This document shows positions 35,636 to 47,137 of a stretch of 64,000 bases of DNA, piece after piece; position 1 is the stretch's first letter, and the number at the start of each line of letters is the position of its first letter. Below the pieces are notes generated by a model, which ran no database searches, was not told the DNA's origin, and worked only from the letters and a program-made list of their open reading frames with translations. The stretch lies in contig BRON01000013.1 of NCBI GenBank assembly GCA_024345305.1, positions 1,240,001-1,304,000 of the forward strand, in the 5' to 3' direction. The stretch comes from Mrakia gelida (taxonomy: Eukaryota > Basidiomycota > Tremellomycetes > Cystofilobasidiales > Mrakiaceae). The position numbers and the translations under genes were made by a program.

Positions 35636-37670
35636 ATGCCCCTGTCCCTGATCGAGCTCACCCAACTCCTCCCTCCCCTCCCTTCTCTTCCCTCGCCCAA
35701 ACCACAACCTTCTCTGTCAGACTTGGTTTTTCGATTTCTGGCTTCTTCTCCTTCCCCTTCCTTCTACACTCCTTTCCCCTCTTTCTCTTCTTCTCTCAGC
35801 AAACTACCCTCTTCAAGAGCTTCCCTTCCCCCTCGTTGGACCTGGTCGTCTTCCCTCTCCCTCCCTCCCGCCACCCTTCCCTCGCCACCCTCCTTGCTTC
35901 CCTCTCTCACCCCCTCCTCTCGCCAACGGACGCTTCTCCCTTCCTTTCCTCTCGGTCTCAGTAACTCGACTATGCTCCTCTCGAACTCCAACGCTCATTA
36001 CAACGGAACCGGAGGAGCTGGAGGAGCAGCAGGAACAGGATCAGGAGGAGCGCTCGGAGGACTCTGGGGTGGAGGAGAGAAGGATGCCTTTGGAAGGACC
36101 GTTACCGTTGCGATGAGGGAGTACAACGAGGTACGCTCAACTTCTCCTTATTTTGGCTGGATCTCGAAGGAAACGAGGGTGTTGGGAGGAAGATGGACGG
36201 GTGAAGGGAGGGATCGGGGGAGGTGGGGAAGAGGGAAGGGCGGAAGTGGTGAGCTTCGAAAGCTTCCCGTCTAGCTTTTCCGAGAAGCGCAGGAGATCCG
36301 TATAGACACTCGTATACTCGTAGAGTGTTCGAAGGGCACACTCGAGTACCCGGTGGCAAGGTTGCTCGAAGGAAGCGAGGCGGTGGTCCCGTCGTCAACA
36401 CGTTCGCTCAGCCTCCTCGCGTTCGTCGTACTGACTTCTTACCCGCCACTCTCTCCATCTCTCCATTTTAGCTTCCTGCGACACCTCCCGTCAACCTTAA
36501 CCTCCTTCCTTCTCCCGAGATCGCAATCTCTCACCTCCCTCACCCCTCCTTCACGACCACCCTCCTTCCCATGAACGCGACGCCTTCCTCCCCTCCTCGA
36601 TCCCCTCTCACTCCTCCCGGACCTCGATCCCCTACCGCCATCCATCAAATCAACTCGGCTCTCTCCGACATCCTCTGGGCAGGAGACGCCATCACGCTCA
36701 ACGACGTTCTCAACAGACTCGCGACGCTCGACGCTGGACTCGGAAGAGACGTCAGGTCGAGCGCTGCTCAGGCCTTCGAGGCAGGGAGATTGGTGGAGTA
36801 CGTTCGAGGAGTCATGAGGTCAGTTGGGTTGGGAGTTGAAGGGGTTGGGAGGTTCACGTTCTTGTTCCACGACGTTGAGAAGGTGAGTTGCCTCCCTCCT
36901 CGTCCCGTCTCGTTCCTCTTCGGAGCTTCGACTGATCCAACTTCTGATACATTCTCTTCGCAGCTCATCGCTCCCATAAAATCCATCATCGACGAGCTCG
37001 TTCGAATCAGGGGAACCTTCATCACGTCGACCTTTCCCATGCTCGCGGCCATCAAGTTCGTCGAATCCAACGCTCTCGGACTCTCCCTCGACGTTCGAGA
37101 GATCAGTCTCAACCGAATCGTCTCACACGACGCCAAGATCATGACCCTCAAGGACACGATTACTGAGCTTCGATCTCGAGTCGACCACGTCAGTCCTTCG
37201 CCATTTCCCTCGACCTTTCCTCTTTGTCTCTTCGTGCTGACTTCCCTTCCTTGCCTTCTTCTCTCTCTCAGTACTACGAAGACCTCGCCTCCGCCGAAGC
37301 TCTCGAGCTTGCTCCCGAGTCTACCGAGGAACCAGTCGCAGAGGACGACCCGAACAACACTCTTGTCGAACTCGACACCGAAATCGCCTTCGACGACCAG
37401 ATCGGATCCCTCTTCAAGATGCTCTCCGCCGCCTCGGTCTCTCACATCGAGCATGCCGTCGAGGTTCAAGACTCGAAGGTCGTCACCGGCATTCTTGGAG
37501 CCAAGCAGGACGCGTCGGCTCATCATCAGGAGAAGGAGACGGCAAGGGGAAACGCGACCGAGGAGGACGACGGAGACTTCGATTCGCAGGGAGGAGACGT
37601 TCACACAGGCCACACCTCTTCCTCCGACACCGACGACGAGGACGAAGAGCTCATCATCGTTGGGATGTAG
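35636..37670 (+). CDS. Acidic protein of unknown function
   Basis: Four exons (35636-36130, 36472-36882, 36964-37188, 37272-37670) give about 509 residues in one frame. The middle is helical (INSALSDILWAGDAITLNDV, then ELVRIRGTFITSTFPMLAA and a coiled segment ending ITELRSRVDHYYEDLAS). The C-terminus is very acidic and ends DEDEELIIVGM. No family was recognised. The 5' end is uncertain: the first 110 codons are C/T-rich and might be leader, with the ATG at 35971 as an alternative start. The second ATG alternative is 36571, which is in frame. Intron 1 is 341 nt, long for this genome; an exon-like stretch inside it (36293-36401) cannot join in phase. Confidence 0.65.
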
Positions 37671-38267
37671 TTTTTCGTGACACCCCTTTTTTCCTGCTTT
37701 TCTTGCTTTGCTTTTCCGCTCGCGTCCTTTCCCTCTTCGTTCTTCGTGCATCCCCTTTTGCTTCCCTTTCGTTTTTCGCTTAGCTTCTTTGTCTACTTCT
37801 CTCTACTCTCGTCTCTACGCCACGCCGCCACGACCTCACTCGCATCAACCCCACCCACCCACCCACCATCGTATCGTTTCTCTCCTTCGTTCTCTGACCT
37901 CACACCTCACGACTCTTCTTCGTTTTTCGCATCGCGCCTCCCTCCGCGCCATCCTCCACCTCCATCTCTACGTACCCACCTTCACCCTCTTGCTTATCGT
38001 GTCTCTCTTCGTTTGTACCTACGTAGCACTGAACTCTGATGAAACCCTTTTGCCTGTCGAAGGCATTAGGAAAGGGACGACGCGTCGAGGCGAGGTTGAG
38101 AGGAAGGTTGGATACGATAAGAAAAGAGAAGAGAGATGTTACAGCGGCTCGTGTAGCAACAGACAGACGTATAGATACGAGAGAGTGAGACAAAGCAAAA
38201 CGAAACGACGCGTCGCAAAGAACGAGAACGAACCGAAACAAAAACTAGCCGCGTCGTCGACTGTTGA
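37671..38267. other. Convergent 3' spacer
   Basis: T/C-rich after the acidic-protein gene; two GACGCGTC (38079, about 38207) near the end of the minus-strand gene. No exon. Confidence 0.5.
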
Positions 38268-38480
38268 CTAAGGATGAGCGGTTCTCTGATCCGATGCGAA
38301 CCATACCGGTTGATACCCAGACTTGGCGAAGCCCTTCGTAAAGTCTGGATAATCCCGCTTGTTCGACGTCTCCTTCTCCCTCTCCATCTTCGCTTGATGC
38401 GCCTGTCTCGCCTTCTTGTCCTTCACCCTCTGCCTCATCCTCTGCTTCTTATTCCTCTCCTCCTCCTCCTTCAACTCCTT
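38268..38480 (-). other. Coding-like extension after an in-frame TAG
   Basis: Directly after the TAG at 38481-38483 the same frame stays open for 70 codons to a TAG at 38268. The translation is a charged coiled tail (EEEERNKKQRMRQRVKD), then KRDYPDFTKGFAKSGYQPVW. Its composition matches the coiled tail of the paralogue at 32941, so it looks like genuine protein sequence cut off by a nonsense codon or reached by readthrough. Confidence 0.6.
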
Positions 38481-40756
38481 CTACTTCCTCTTCAAAATCT
38501 TCTCCATCTCCTTCTTCACCACGATCTCCGAGCAAACTGGACACTCGATCTGCGTCGACTCGACGAGGGTTTTGCTTCCCACCCAGACCAAGTAGGTCCC
38601 CCACACGATCCGACCGATCCCGAACCAAGGGACGAGTCTGGTGACGATCCAGAGCTGCACGACGACGGGGGAGGAGGCGGGCATGTTGCGAGGGAGGGCG
38701 AGGGCGAAGAGGAGGGAGGGGAGAGGGAGGAACCATTTTGGTGCGACGAGGTAGAGGAGGTGCGCCGGAACGATGTAAGCGAGGAGAGTGGTGAGGAAGA
38801 AGATTGAGGTCAAGAGGGAGTGAGGGACGAAGGACAAGTTGGCGATGAAGGTGTCGAAAGGGAGCTCGCTGCGAGGGGTTGAAGAAAAAACGACGCGACG
38901 GTTCAGTCAGCTCGAGTTTCGCAAAGACGACAAACACAACCGACTCGCGAGGACTCACATGGTTTTCTCGCACCAGCAGCTGAGACAGGGTCCTTTTTCG
39001 ACGATCCAGAGGAGGTGATCCCCGATTCTGAGGTAGAAGATGATCCACCAAACGAGAGGCCAGACGAGGGAGAAGTTGATTTCGGACCAGGTTGGAAGAC
39101 CGAGGTACCAGCTGAAGGTGGGAGGGGCGAAGATATGTTGGAAGAGGTAGTGAGCGAGGTAAGTGTCATGAGCGGGTTGGGTGAGGAGGGTTTCACTGTA
39201 CCATCGGCGGTAGAGTGGTGAATCGAGAGGAGGAGGGTAGATCGACGCGAGGAGGATGGCGAGGAAGGTTGGAGCGGGAGGAGGAGGGGATGAGGGTTGT
39301 GGATGATGGCTAGGACTCAGATGACGCGACGGTAGGACAGTCAGGTTCGAGAAACCAGGCGGGAGATGTGCAGCGACTGAGAAAGGGAAGAAGAGAAACT
39401 CACAAGCTAGACGCGTCGGCTCCAAGTTCAACGTCGCTGTCCTCCTCCTCCTCTGACCCACCCTCGTCCTAGAGTACTCTTCTGACCCATTTCGAGAACC
39501 CTCAAGTCCGCTAGTGAGACCTGGCATGTCGTTGTACATCTCGTCTTCCTCCTCCTTCGACGAACTCCGAGATCGATCCAACCTCGCTTCCGACGGGAGT
39601 GAAGACGTCGCCAGGCTCGACGGAGCTCATCACGCTCCTCACGGATTCCTGCTCGGCCTCGAGGCCAACCTCGGGTTCCAGTGCATCCTCCTCCTCCTCG
39701 TCGTCGATATCCGAGGGGTCTGAGAGGGAGAGGAAGAGCTCCTTGAGGATCGACGAGGTTGCTGCTCGGAACTTCCGTTCGAACGATGGAGTAGCGAAGA
39801 GGGCTTCGACTCCAGAACAGAGATCGCCAATCGGTGTACTTCTAAGTCTGCGGACAGTCTGCTCGAGGTTCAAGAAAGGCAGGAGACTCAGCGCAAGAAG
39901 GAGGAGAAGGGACGACGCGTCGAGCGAGGGACGAACGAGACTGGCTGCTCCACGACAAGCTGCGATTCCATCGACCCCAGCACGGCGTAGACTCTTAGGT
40001 CTGAAGAGTGATTAAGGGATGATGTCAGAGATCGACAAAGCCGAGACGCAGGGCGAAAAAACGAACGGGGTAGCTGAGCTCACAAATCAAGGACGAGAAT
40101 CGCAGGTCGAAAGTCGGCCTCGTCCGTTTCCTCGAGATACGCCCAGGCAGGACTGCTGAAGGCGTGCACGGCGAAGGTTAGGCAGTGGTCGACGATCAAA
40201 GTGGCGACTGCCAGGCTGAAAAGAGCACACCGAAAAGGCCGACGAGAAAAGGAAGTGAGCTTCACGAACGACGAAGCGAGGGGGGGGAAAGGCGAACGGA
40301 GGGAGCTGAACAAACCTGACGTTGTCGTTCGTCTTGTCTGTCACAGAACCCAGAAGGTGGTCGAACCTAGAAGCAGCACCTTTAGGCAGCGTATGATGTT
40401 GTCCTCGGCGCTGAAAGCAGACGAGGAGAGAGAAGGAACGAGGTCGAGTTTGCGCTTGAGCTGGAGCTCTCTTCATTTTGTCCGCTCTCTCCCTGTCGCC
40501 GTACGAACTGACCTGATCTTCTAGCTTGGTCACATCAAAGATAGTCCTCTTTGAGATATACAGGAGAGCCGAAGCGAAGTAGAACTCGGCCATGGTGATG
40601 TTAAGGTCGCCTCCAGCAGCGGAAGAGGGAGGAGGAGGGAGGGTCGACGAGCTCGAGCTCGGGGTCGAAGGATCCTGTTTCGAGACGAACGACGAGGCAA
40701 AGGTCAGCGGAAATTTGACACTTTGAAGGTAGGACAAGAGGCGAGCTCACGTTCAT
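38481..40756 (-). CDS. Multi-pass membrane protein with CxC motifs (copy 2), frame-broken
   Basis: Exons 40756-40751 (start codon plus one codon), 40674-40513, 40410-40316, 40215-40084, 40000-39942, a long exon from 39858 to 38959, and 38868-38481. The N-terminal part has membrane or amphipathic helices (AEFYFASALLYISKRTIF, SLAVATLIVDHCLTFAVHAF). The C-terminal block matches the gene at 32941: EKGPCLSCWCEK, PKWFLPLPSLLFALALP, PWFGIGRIVWG, ECPVCSEIV. In the long exon the frame must shift near 39555-39562 (purine run) by one extra base: the first frame stops at 39514, the second opens with MYNDMPGLTSG. The coding block then ends at an in-frame TAG (38481). So this copy is either a decaying pseudogene or carries assembly errors. 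A GTGAGT...CTGAC...TAG unit at about 39310-39405 resembles an intron but does not fit phase. Confidence 0.65.
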
Positions 40757-40912
40757 CCTCGCATGCAGATTTGAAAGAGTCGGGTTTGAAGGGTGATCTG
40801 GTTGCGAAGGAAGGAAGAGAAGGAGGTCGAAAAAGTTGAGCTCGACCTCCTCCTTCCTTTCAGTTTCGACGGTCACGATCTCTCTTCCTCCCTCCCTTCT
40901 TCCTCCTCTCCA

Positions 40913-42364
40913 ATGACTGCCCCTTTCGCTCAGGATATCCCAGCCTCGTGGACTTCGAATGCTCCTTCCCCGATGCCTACCGCCGAAGAGATCGCTCGAG
41001 CTTGCGGCATCTCGTCGAACGATCCCTCCGCCTGCAAGACCTTCGCTCGCTTCGAGGAGAAGCAGAATCCTCTCCAGAACGTGGTGAGCACGAGCTATAC
41101 GTATATCCTCTACGAGGGAGACTGTTGTCAAAACACCCCGTTCGATCGATGGCTTCAGGTCGACCAACTCGGTGGAGTCATTTGGGATCGGGGCAGATGG
41201 GTTCAGGAGAGCTACAACAAGCGTTCGTCTGTCCTCGTACGTTATATGTCTTCGTGCTGGGAGGTAGAGGGTCGCGTCTTCCCACCACTGCCTCTTTCAG
41301 CTGACTTCTTGTCTCAATTTCGCATGCCACTAGACCGAGTTCGCTTGCTCGTACCTCCCTCAGATGATGCGAGCCTTCGAGTTCTTCGACCCTTTGGCCT
41401 GGCCTGCTGTAGGATACACCTGCCTCCTCAACTGGATCTACTCCAAACCTATCTTCTCCGCCGTCGTTCGATATCATCCGGAGGGCAAGGAACTCCTCCT
41501 CTTCTACGGCAACCTCATGGGGAAGGTCAGCTCGGAAAGCCTGCCCGTCAGTTCCCTCTCCTTCTCTTCTCTCTCGCTCTCGAACATGGTCTAGAGCTTT
41601 GTCTCCGAGTCTCTTTTACCAGTACAAGGACCCCACCGGAATCCTTTCCACAGTCGCCTCGCTCGCCGTCGTCTTCAACTTCCTCGTCATCATCGTCTGC
41701 CATCTCGATCCTCTTCACCTCGATGGTTTGTCGCTCGTCGTTCCCCCTTCCGTTCGCAAGAGAGCCATCTCATCCCTCTTCGAACTTATCAAGTGGGTGG
41801 AGGTCAACTCAGGGATCTTCGAACAGATCAACCTCGCTTTGATGAACCACTGGAGATCAATCGGCCTCCCGAGCGTACGAGTCGCGATCAAGTTCCTCGA
41901 GCTGCCTGATCCCAGCCCCGTGATCTGGAGAAACCCGGCGTGGTTCCAAGGAAACAACGAGGTCCCAGGATTCCCTTGGGTTGAGTGCGCTCTCGCCTTC
42001 GAAGGGAAGTGCAGGAAGGTCGAGCTCGGGAGCTTGAAGACGTGTGGGAAGGTGAGTCCCGTCGCGGCTTGTCTGCTTAACATCTCTTCTCGATCTTTGC
42101 AACTGACTCCGTCGTCTTCGTCAATTCAGTGCAAGACAGTTCGGTACTGCTCTGAAGGTTCGTCTACATCGTCTCAACCGTTATCTCGCCGCTCTTCCTA
42201 TCGGTCGAGCAGCTTCGCAGCTCTTCTCGACGCGTCGCCGTTCGACTCCGTTCCTCCTTTCTCCTCGCTGACTCGCCCTCCTCTTCGTGCCTCTCTCTCC
42301 TCCAAAACATCAAAAAGCTCATTGGAAGGATCACAAGCATCTCTGCTTCCCTCTCCGATGGTAG
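40913..42364 (+). CDS. MYND-type zinc-finger protein
   Basis: Exons 40913-41236, 41334-41525, 41623-42051, 42130-42157 and about 42318-42364 give 339 residues. A long alpha-helical region without a known domain comes first (includes TEFACSYLPQMMRAFEFFDP and a hydrophobic stretch GILSTVASLAVVFNFLVIIV). The C-terminal MYND finger follows: LKTCGKCKTVRYCSE, then AHWKDHKHLC. MYND fingers bind zinc and mediate protein contacts. At the last splice site the expected Cys-Gln-Lys between YCSE and AHW is not encoded: the only usable acceptor (AAG at 42317) removes it, so one zinc-ligand Cys appears missing. The last intron (160 nt) contains GACGCGTC. Confidence 0.75.
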
Positions 42365-42559
42365 TCGCTCCTCGCCACGTCGATTTTGGTCCGTCGACGA
42401 TCCATGAACCCTTTCGTCTTCTCTCTTCAGCACACACGCTCTAAGCTCTACGTATCTCAGCTATCGTACACGCACACGCAGAGTCTAGAAACCGAGAAAC
42501 CGAGACCAAGTCACAAACTGAAGCACTGACGAGCAAAACGACGCGTCGAAAAAACGAGA

Positions 42560-44787
42560 TCAAGGCAACCCCTCTACCACTTCCACCTCCACCTCGAACG
42601 GAGCTGATGACACGGGAGCTGACTTCTCCTCGTCGCCTCCTTTGAGAACCCATTCACTCGCTCCGATCTGTGAGACGAAAAAGACGCGAAGGACGAGGGT
42701 CAGCTCGAGCGGACGCGACGAACGAGAAGAAGGGAAGAGAGGAAGGGAGGTTGGACGAACTCGAGAACCATCCTTGACCCATCTCTCCCTGTAGGCTTTC
42801 CGTTTTTCTCGACAGAGCTCAACGACGGACTGCGATTTGGACGGGGGAGGGAACGAGGACGAGTCAGCGGAACGAACGAACAAACGAAACGAGGAGGGAC
42901 GAAGCGAACGGAAACGAGGAGGGACAAAGCGAACGAACCTGTCTGTACTCAGGCGTCTTGGGATCGAGGTTAAGTTTGCCACCAAAGTCGAGGAGAAGTT
43001 GTTCGTCGGGGATGAAAGGCTGTGGATCAACGAACGAACGAACGAGGAGAGGTCAGCGAGGGAGAGGGAGAGAGAGGGCGAGGAAGAGGGAGGGCGAGGA
43101 GAGGGTTGGACACGAACGGTAGGTTCGTTGAAGGAGAGTTTGGCTCGAGTGACGGGATCCATGAAAGGGAGGACGACTTTGAGGAGGGAGTGGATCATCT
43201 GAGAAGGATGAAGAAGGAAAGGAGGGGGTTGGGTTGAGGGTGGGAGGGAGACGCGTCGAACAAAGGGAGTGAGGGTGGAGGGAAAGACGAACCCAGGGGA
43301 CGTTGATTGCGATAGCTGGAAGGGAGGAAGAGAAGACGAGGATGAGTGAAGGCTTCGAGGGAAGAGAGGAGAAGGAACAGAGAGGGAAGTAGACGAACCT
43401 TTCTCCATTCGCTCAGGGTCTGCACGAGGGAAGGACGAACGAAGGCGAGAACGAAGTCAGCTCAGCTCGAGCGGAGAGCGACGAGGGGAAGGAGACACCC
43501 ACAGTGAGCTCCGAGAACGTGAATGTATCCCTTGATGACCGTCACAGAGGGAAGCTTAGCAGACATGGCTCCGGCGAAGCTGAGGGAAGGGAGGGAGGGA
43601 GGGAGACGAGGTCAGCTCGACGTCTAAGGGAAGGAGCGACAACCGAACGAAGGGAGGGCGAAGAGATATAGACGAACTTGACGAGCAGAATCTGTTTCTC
43701 TACACCAGCCGGCATCAAGTCTTGAACTCTGGTAGCCACGAGAGAAAGCAAGGGGGAGGGAAGATCAGAACGAAGTCACGCAAAGGGTCGAAGCTCAAGC
43801 TCAAGCTCAACGTGGACGAACCTCTCGAGCTGCCAGAACGAAGCGAGCAAGTTCGTCTGAGGGTCGTTGGAGGTGTTCCTCGCCGAGTACTGATAGTGAA
43901 GAGGGTGTCCCGTCTCAGCCCAGCCTGCAATACACAAAGAAACAAGCAAAGAGTCAGGACGAGGGAGCAAGGGAAGGAGAAACGAGTGAGCTCAACGAAC
44001 CGACGACGAAGCTGCCATTCGAACGAACAAAAGACTCAAGTCAGCCAACCAATCCAGAGCCTTCCGATCATCGCGGAGAGGACTCACTCATCCCCATCAT
44101 AAGACTTTTCAGCCAACGGTTCAGGCAGCAGTCCTCCTCCTTCCTCCACAGCTCCCTCCCCTCCATCGTCGTCGGCGATCCCAGTCTCCCTCCTCCAGAG
44201 CAAGGTAGCGATGATCCTCGAGATGGCAGTTTCCGTATCCCATTTCTGGGCGCGCAGGTATCGAAGGAAACTGTGAAAGGTAAAGAGAGACGAGTCAGCT
44301 TCCAATCAAAGGAAAGGACGGGGAAGGGGAAGAAGGAGAATCGTTCGATTCCCTGGAGGTCTCGAGCTCATCCCCCTTCTTCTTCTTCTTCTTCTTCTTC
44401 GTTCTCCCAGCTTCTAAGTGCTTGGGAGTAGTCACTCGCATGAATGCCCCCCAACGCCCATCTGCCCTCTTCTACCAGAGATCTACAAGAAGACAGAGAG
44501 AGAGAGCTCGTAGGTACGCACCAATCCTCAGTCAACCACATCCTCTCACTCCTCATCAACGCTCGCTTCCCTTCCTCCGCTCCCTCGAGCTCGTACGCAC
44601 TCCCATCGGAGGGAGAGAAATGGTTGAACACGGTCTGGTAGTGGACGAGGTGTTCTCCCTCTGGAGGAGGAGGGCGAGTTGGAGCTTTGAGGATCGTAGG
44701 TGAACGAGGGACGGTCGTCGTGACCGGGGGAGGAGGAGGAGCTGGAGTGGAGGAGCCGCTGGAGGAGAGAGAACGGAAGAAGGACAT
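42560..44787 (-). CDS. CRAL-TRIO (Sec14-like) lipid-transfer protein
   Basis: Twelve exons (44787-44522, 44270-44088, 44011-44001, 43924-43822, 43728-43678, 43579-43503, 43419-43399, 43315-43293, 43198-43118, 43019-42939, 42829-42761, 42667-42560) join in phase to 357 residues. An N-terminal Pro/Ser region precedes the CRAL-TRIO N-domain (FLRYLRAQKWDTETAISRI). The lipid-binding domain contains GHPLHYQYSARNT, AHYPERMEKAIAINVPW and VVLPFMDPVTRAKLSF. The C-terminal end is acidic. Homologues exchange phosphatidylinositol or phosphatidylcholine between membranes; the ligand here is unknown. Three exons are 23 nt or shorter, and the 251-nt first intron holds a CTT microsatellite. Confidence 0.88.
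44376..44400. repeat. (CTT)8 microsatellite in an intron
   Basis: Eight perfect CTT units (GAA on the sense strand) lie in the first intron of the CRAL-TRIO gene. Confidence 0.9.
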
Positions 44788-45722
44788 CGAAGCGAGAGTG
44801 AGGGTAGGGAAGGGAAGGGTGAGAGGGAGGAGTGGGTTGGGTCGAGGTTGTTGTAGTTGGGAGTTAGAAAGCAAAGAGAGGGAGGGACGGGGAGGGAGAG
44901 GAGGGAAGGCCGATGTGAGATTTCAGTGCGAGCTCAACTCAACGACGACGACGTGCGCCTCGGCCGGAGGGCCGGAGAAGTTTTTCGGCAATGAAAACCT
45001 GATGGCTGCATTCTATGGAGTCTGAAGAATCGAACGGTGAAGTCGAAAAAGCTCCGCGATCAAAATTGAAGCTGGCGGAGGGAGGAGGAGAAGGAGGAGG
45101 ACCAAGATAGCGTTTTCAAAGGCCTCGAGCGACGCGTCCCTCCCCTCCCCCTCGAATGGGGGATCAGGACCGAGACGCGTCGAGGGATTTGGTCTGCTTC
45201 GGTTGGCGGTTGAGAAGTAAGCGGCTTAGAAGGATAAGTCCGTGGAGGTGACTAAGGAAGCTCGGAAGCAAGCAGAGAGGGAAAGAGAAAGAAATAAAGA
45301 GGTCGGCGTCGAGCCGTCGACTCCCCCCGTACGACGCTTCTGCCCGTCCTTCGACCTCAAGATCTCTTCAACGATTTGCGACTGAGGTGTGAGGATACCA
45401 AGAGGCAGTTGTTTCAAGATTGTAGGTGCAAGAAGGTTGGTTTGGCGCAAGGAAGAGAGGGAGTTTGCGAAGGCGGCCGATGTGTTCGCCGGCTGCAAAG
45501 GCTCAAAAGATCTGAGTTCAGAACTTCGTTTCTGCATCACAAATCTAGTGGGTAAAGAGGCTCTAGAAGTTCTCGGAGCCGAGTGAATATATTGAGCTCG
45601 TGAGCGCTAGGCAAAGAAGTGCGAGCTCGCCTCCTCCTCCCTCCCTTTCATTTCGAGCCTTCCCCTTCGCCTCCTAGCCCTCAACCCACGACAACCCTCA
45701 TACGCTCTTTATCCCCACAAGC
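44788..45722. promoter_or_regulatory. Divergent promoter region
   Basis: A 935-nt spacer between start codons facing apart (44787 minus, 45723 plus). Two GACGCGTC palindromes (45131, 45174) lie 43 nt apart near its centre. No exon is supported; ACGCGT is also the core of the MBF cell-cycle box in other fungi. Confidence 0.45.
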
Positions 45723-46595
45723 ATGTCCAATCCTCTAGTCATCTACGTGCGTTCCTTCCATATCTTGAACGCTCTCACCCCCATCATCTCGAACGGCGGC
45801 GCACTCCTCACGAACCATCCGAGCTCACACCTCCTCCTCCCTTCCCTCTCGTGATTCTCCCAGACGACCTCCCTCCCCCAACCCGCTCGTCCTCGTACGC
45901 AACAAGAGTACATCCTTCGCACGCTCTACACTCTCCGGATCCCCTGCGACGTGGTGGATGTGAGCTTGGATGAGGAGGGAAAGCGGACGTGGAGGAGGAA
46001 GGGAAGGACGGATGGGAAACTGCCTGGCTTTTTGGTTGATGGGGAGGTCAGTTCTCTCTAAAACTCTTTGACACTCTACAGAGCTCGCTCAGGGATAGGA
46101 GAAGCTGATGATGTATACGCTCTCGTGTCATGGCCGATTGAGCAGTTCGTGGGAGTGAGTGCTGCTCCCCTTCCTTCTCTCTCGTCACCTCTCGTTCAGC
46201 CCATCTCCTCCTTCCCTCGACGAGCTCACCTCTCTCCCCTTCGTTCGCTCATTCGCCAGACAATAGAAGACTTCGAGTACGCCGTAGAAGATGGCCGCCT
46301 ACGCGATTTCCTAGGACTCGATAACGTTCCTACACCTCTACCTACTCCTCCTCCCGCACCAACTCCCAAACCCAAACCACCACCAGCGCCAGCACCCCCC
46401 GTCGTCCCTTCCCCACCTCCTCCCTCCTCCTCGACCGAACCCGAACCCTCAGACGGCGCTACTCTCCCTCTCTCGAGCACCACGAGCAGCGAAGACAAGA
46501 TTGCGTCGGCGAAGGAAGACGACGAGTTGCTGGAGAGTGTTGGGGAGGATGATTTGGAGAAGTTGTTGAGGGAGATGGAGGCGGAGGGGATGTAA
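45723..46595 (+). CDS. SH3BGR/SH3BGRL-like thioredoxin-fold protein
   Basis: Four exons (45723-45746, 45864-46046, 46146-46154, 46260-46595) give 183 residues. The fold signature is MSNPLVIY, then a helix with QQEYILRTLYTLRIPCDVVD, DGKLPGFLVDGE, FVG from a 9-nt microexon, and TIEDFEYAVEDGRLRDFLGL. This is the order beta-alpha-beta-loop-helix seen in SH3-binding glutamic-acid-rich proteins, glutaredoxin relatives without the CxxC site. A Pro-rich linker and an acidic C-terminus follow (DDLEKLLREMEAEGM). The biochemical role in fungi is unknown. Skipping the 9-nt exon would keep frame but remove the FVG turn. Confidence 0.82.
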
Positions 46596-47137
46596 AGGAG
46601 GGGTGGGAGGCGGGTAGAGATCTGGGCAGGGTGATCTTGATGGGGTTTGTACTTTGGCTGATGGGTTGGTGGAGAACGAGAGGGGAGAAGGGAGTCGAGG
46701 ACGTGACGATGCGACTCACGTCCATGTCGAGGTCGAGAAGGGACTGTAGGCTTCATTCGTAGGGGAGAGCATCGTCTTCGATGACGAGCGGATGAAATAA
46801 CAGATCCCTCTATCTCTCCTCATCGTGCGAGGCAGGATAGCTGGTCTGGTTCCGTTCTTCTGGCTCGACCTCGAGACGACGCGTCGAGGCTCTGGATTCT
46901 GACGTCCAAAGCGCCTTGCTCTCTTCTCTTCCTTCGTTCCCTCCTCGCTTTCGCTCATCCAGTTCTTCAACTCGCTCGTCTCGCTCTCTCTCCCTCAACA
47001 TCAGAACGAAGGCTCTCGAACCTCCCTCGACCCCTGAGCGACGGAGTTGGGCGACGACAAGGGACGGATCGAGTTGACCTTCAACCTCTTCCTTCGTTCC
47101 TTCCTTCCTCCACTCTTCTTCTTCGCAGGCGGACGAG
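46596..47137. other. Spacer with spliced 5' leader
   Basis: No coding exon. A GACGCGTC lies at 46878. A CTTCGCAG acceptor at 47128 just before the next ATG suggests a 5' UTR intron. Confidence 0.45.

Noticed and set aside
36293..36401. Exon-like stretch reading EIRIDTRILVECSKGTLEY within the acidic-protein gene
   Set aside because: It has a CAG acceptor and GTTCGC donor, but no frame joins it to the next exon without a stop or phase clash; kept as intron.
39310..39405. GTGAGT...CTGAC...TAG unit in copy 2 of the membrane protein
   Set aside because: Looks like an intron, but removing it breaks the frame while reading through keeps it open.
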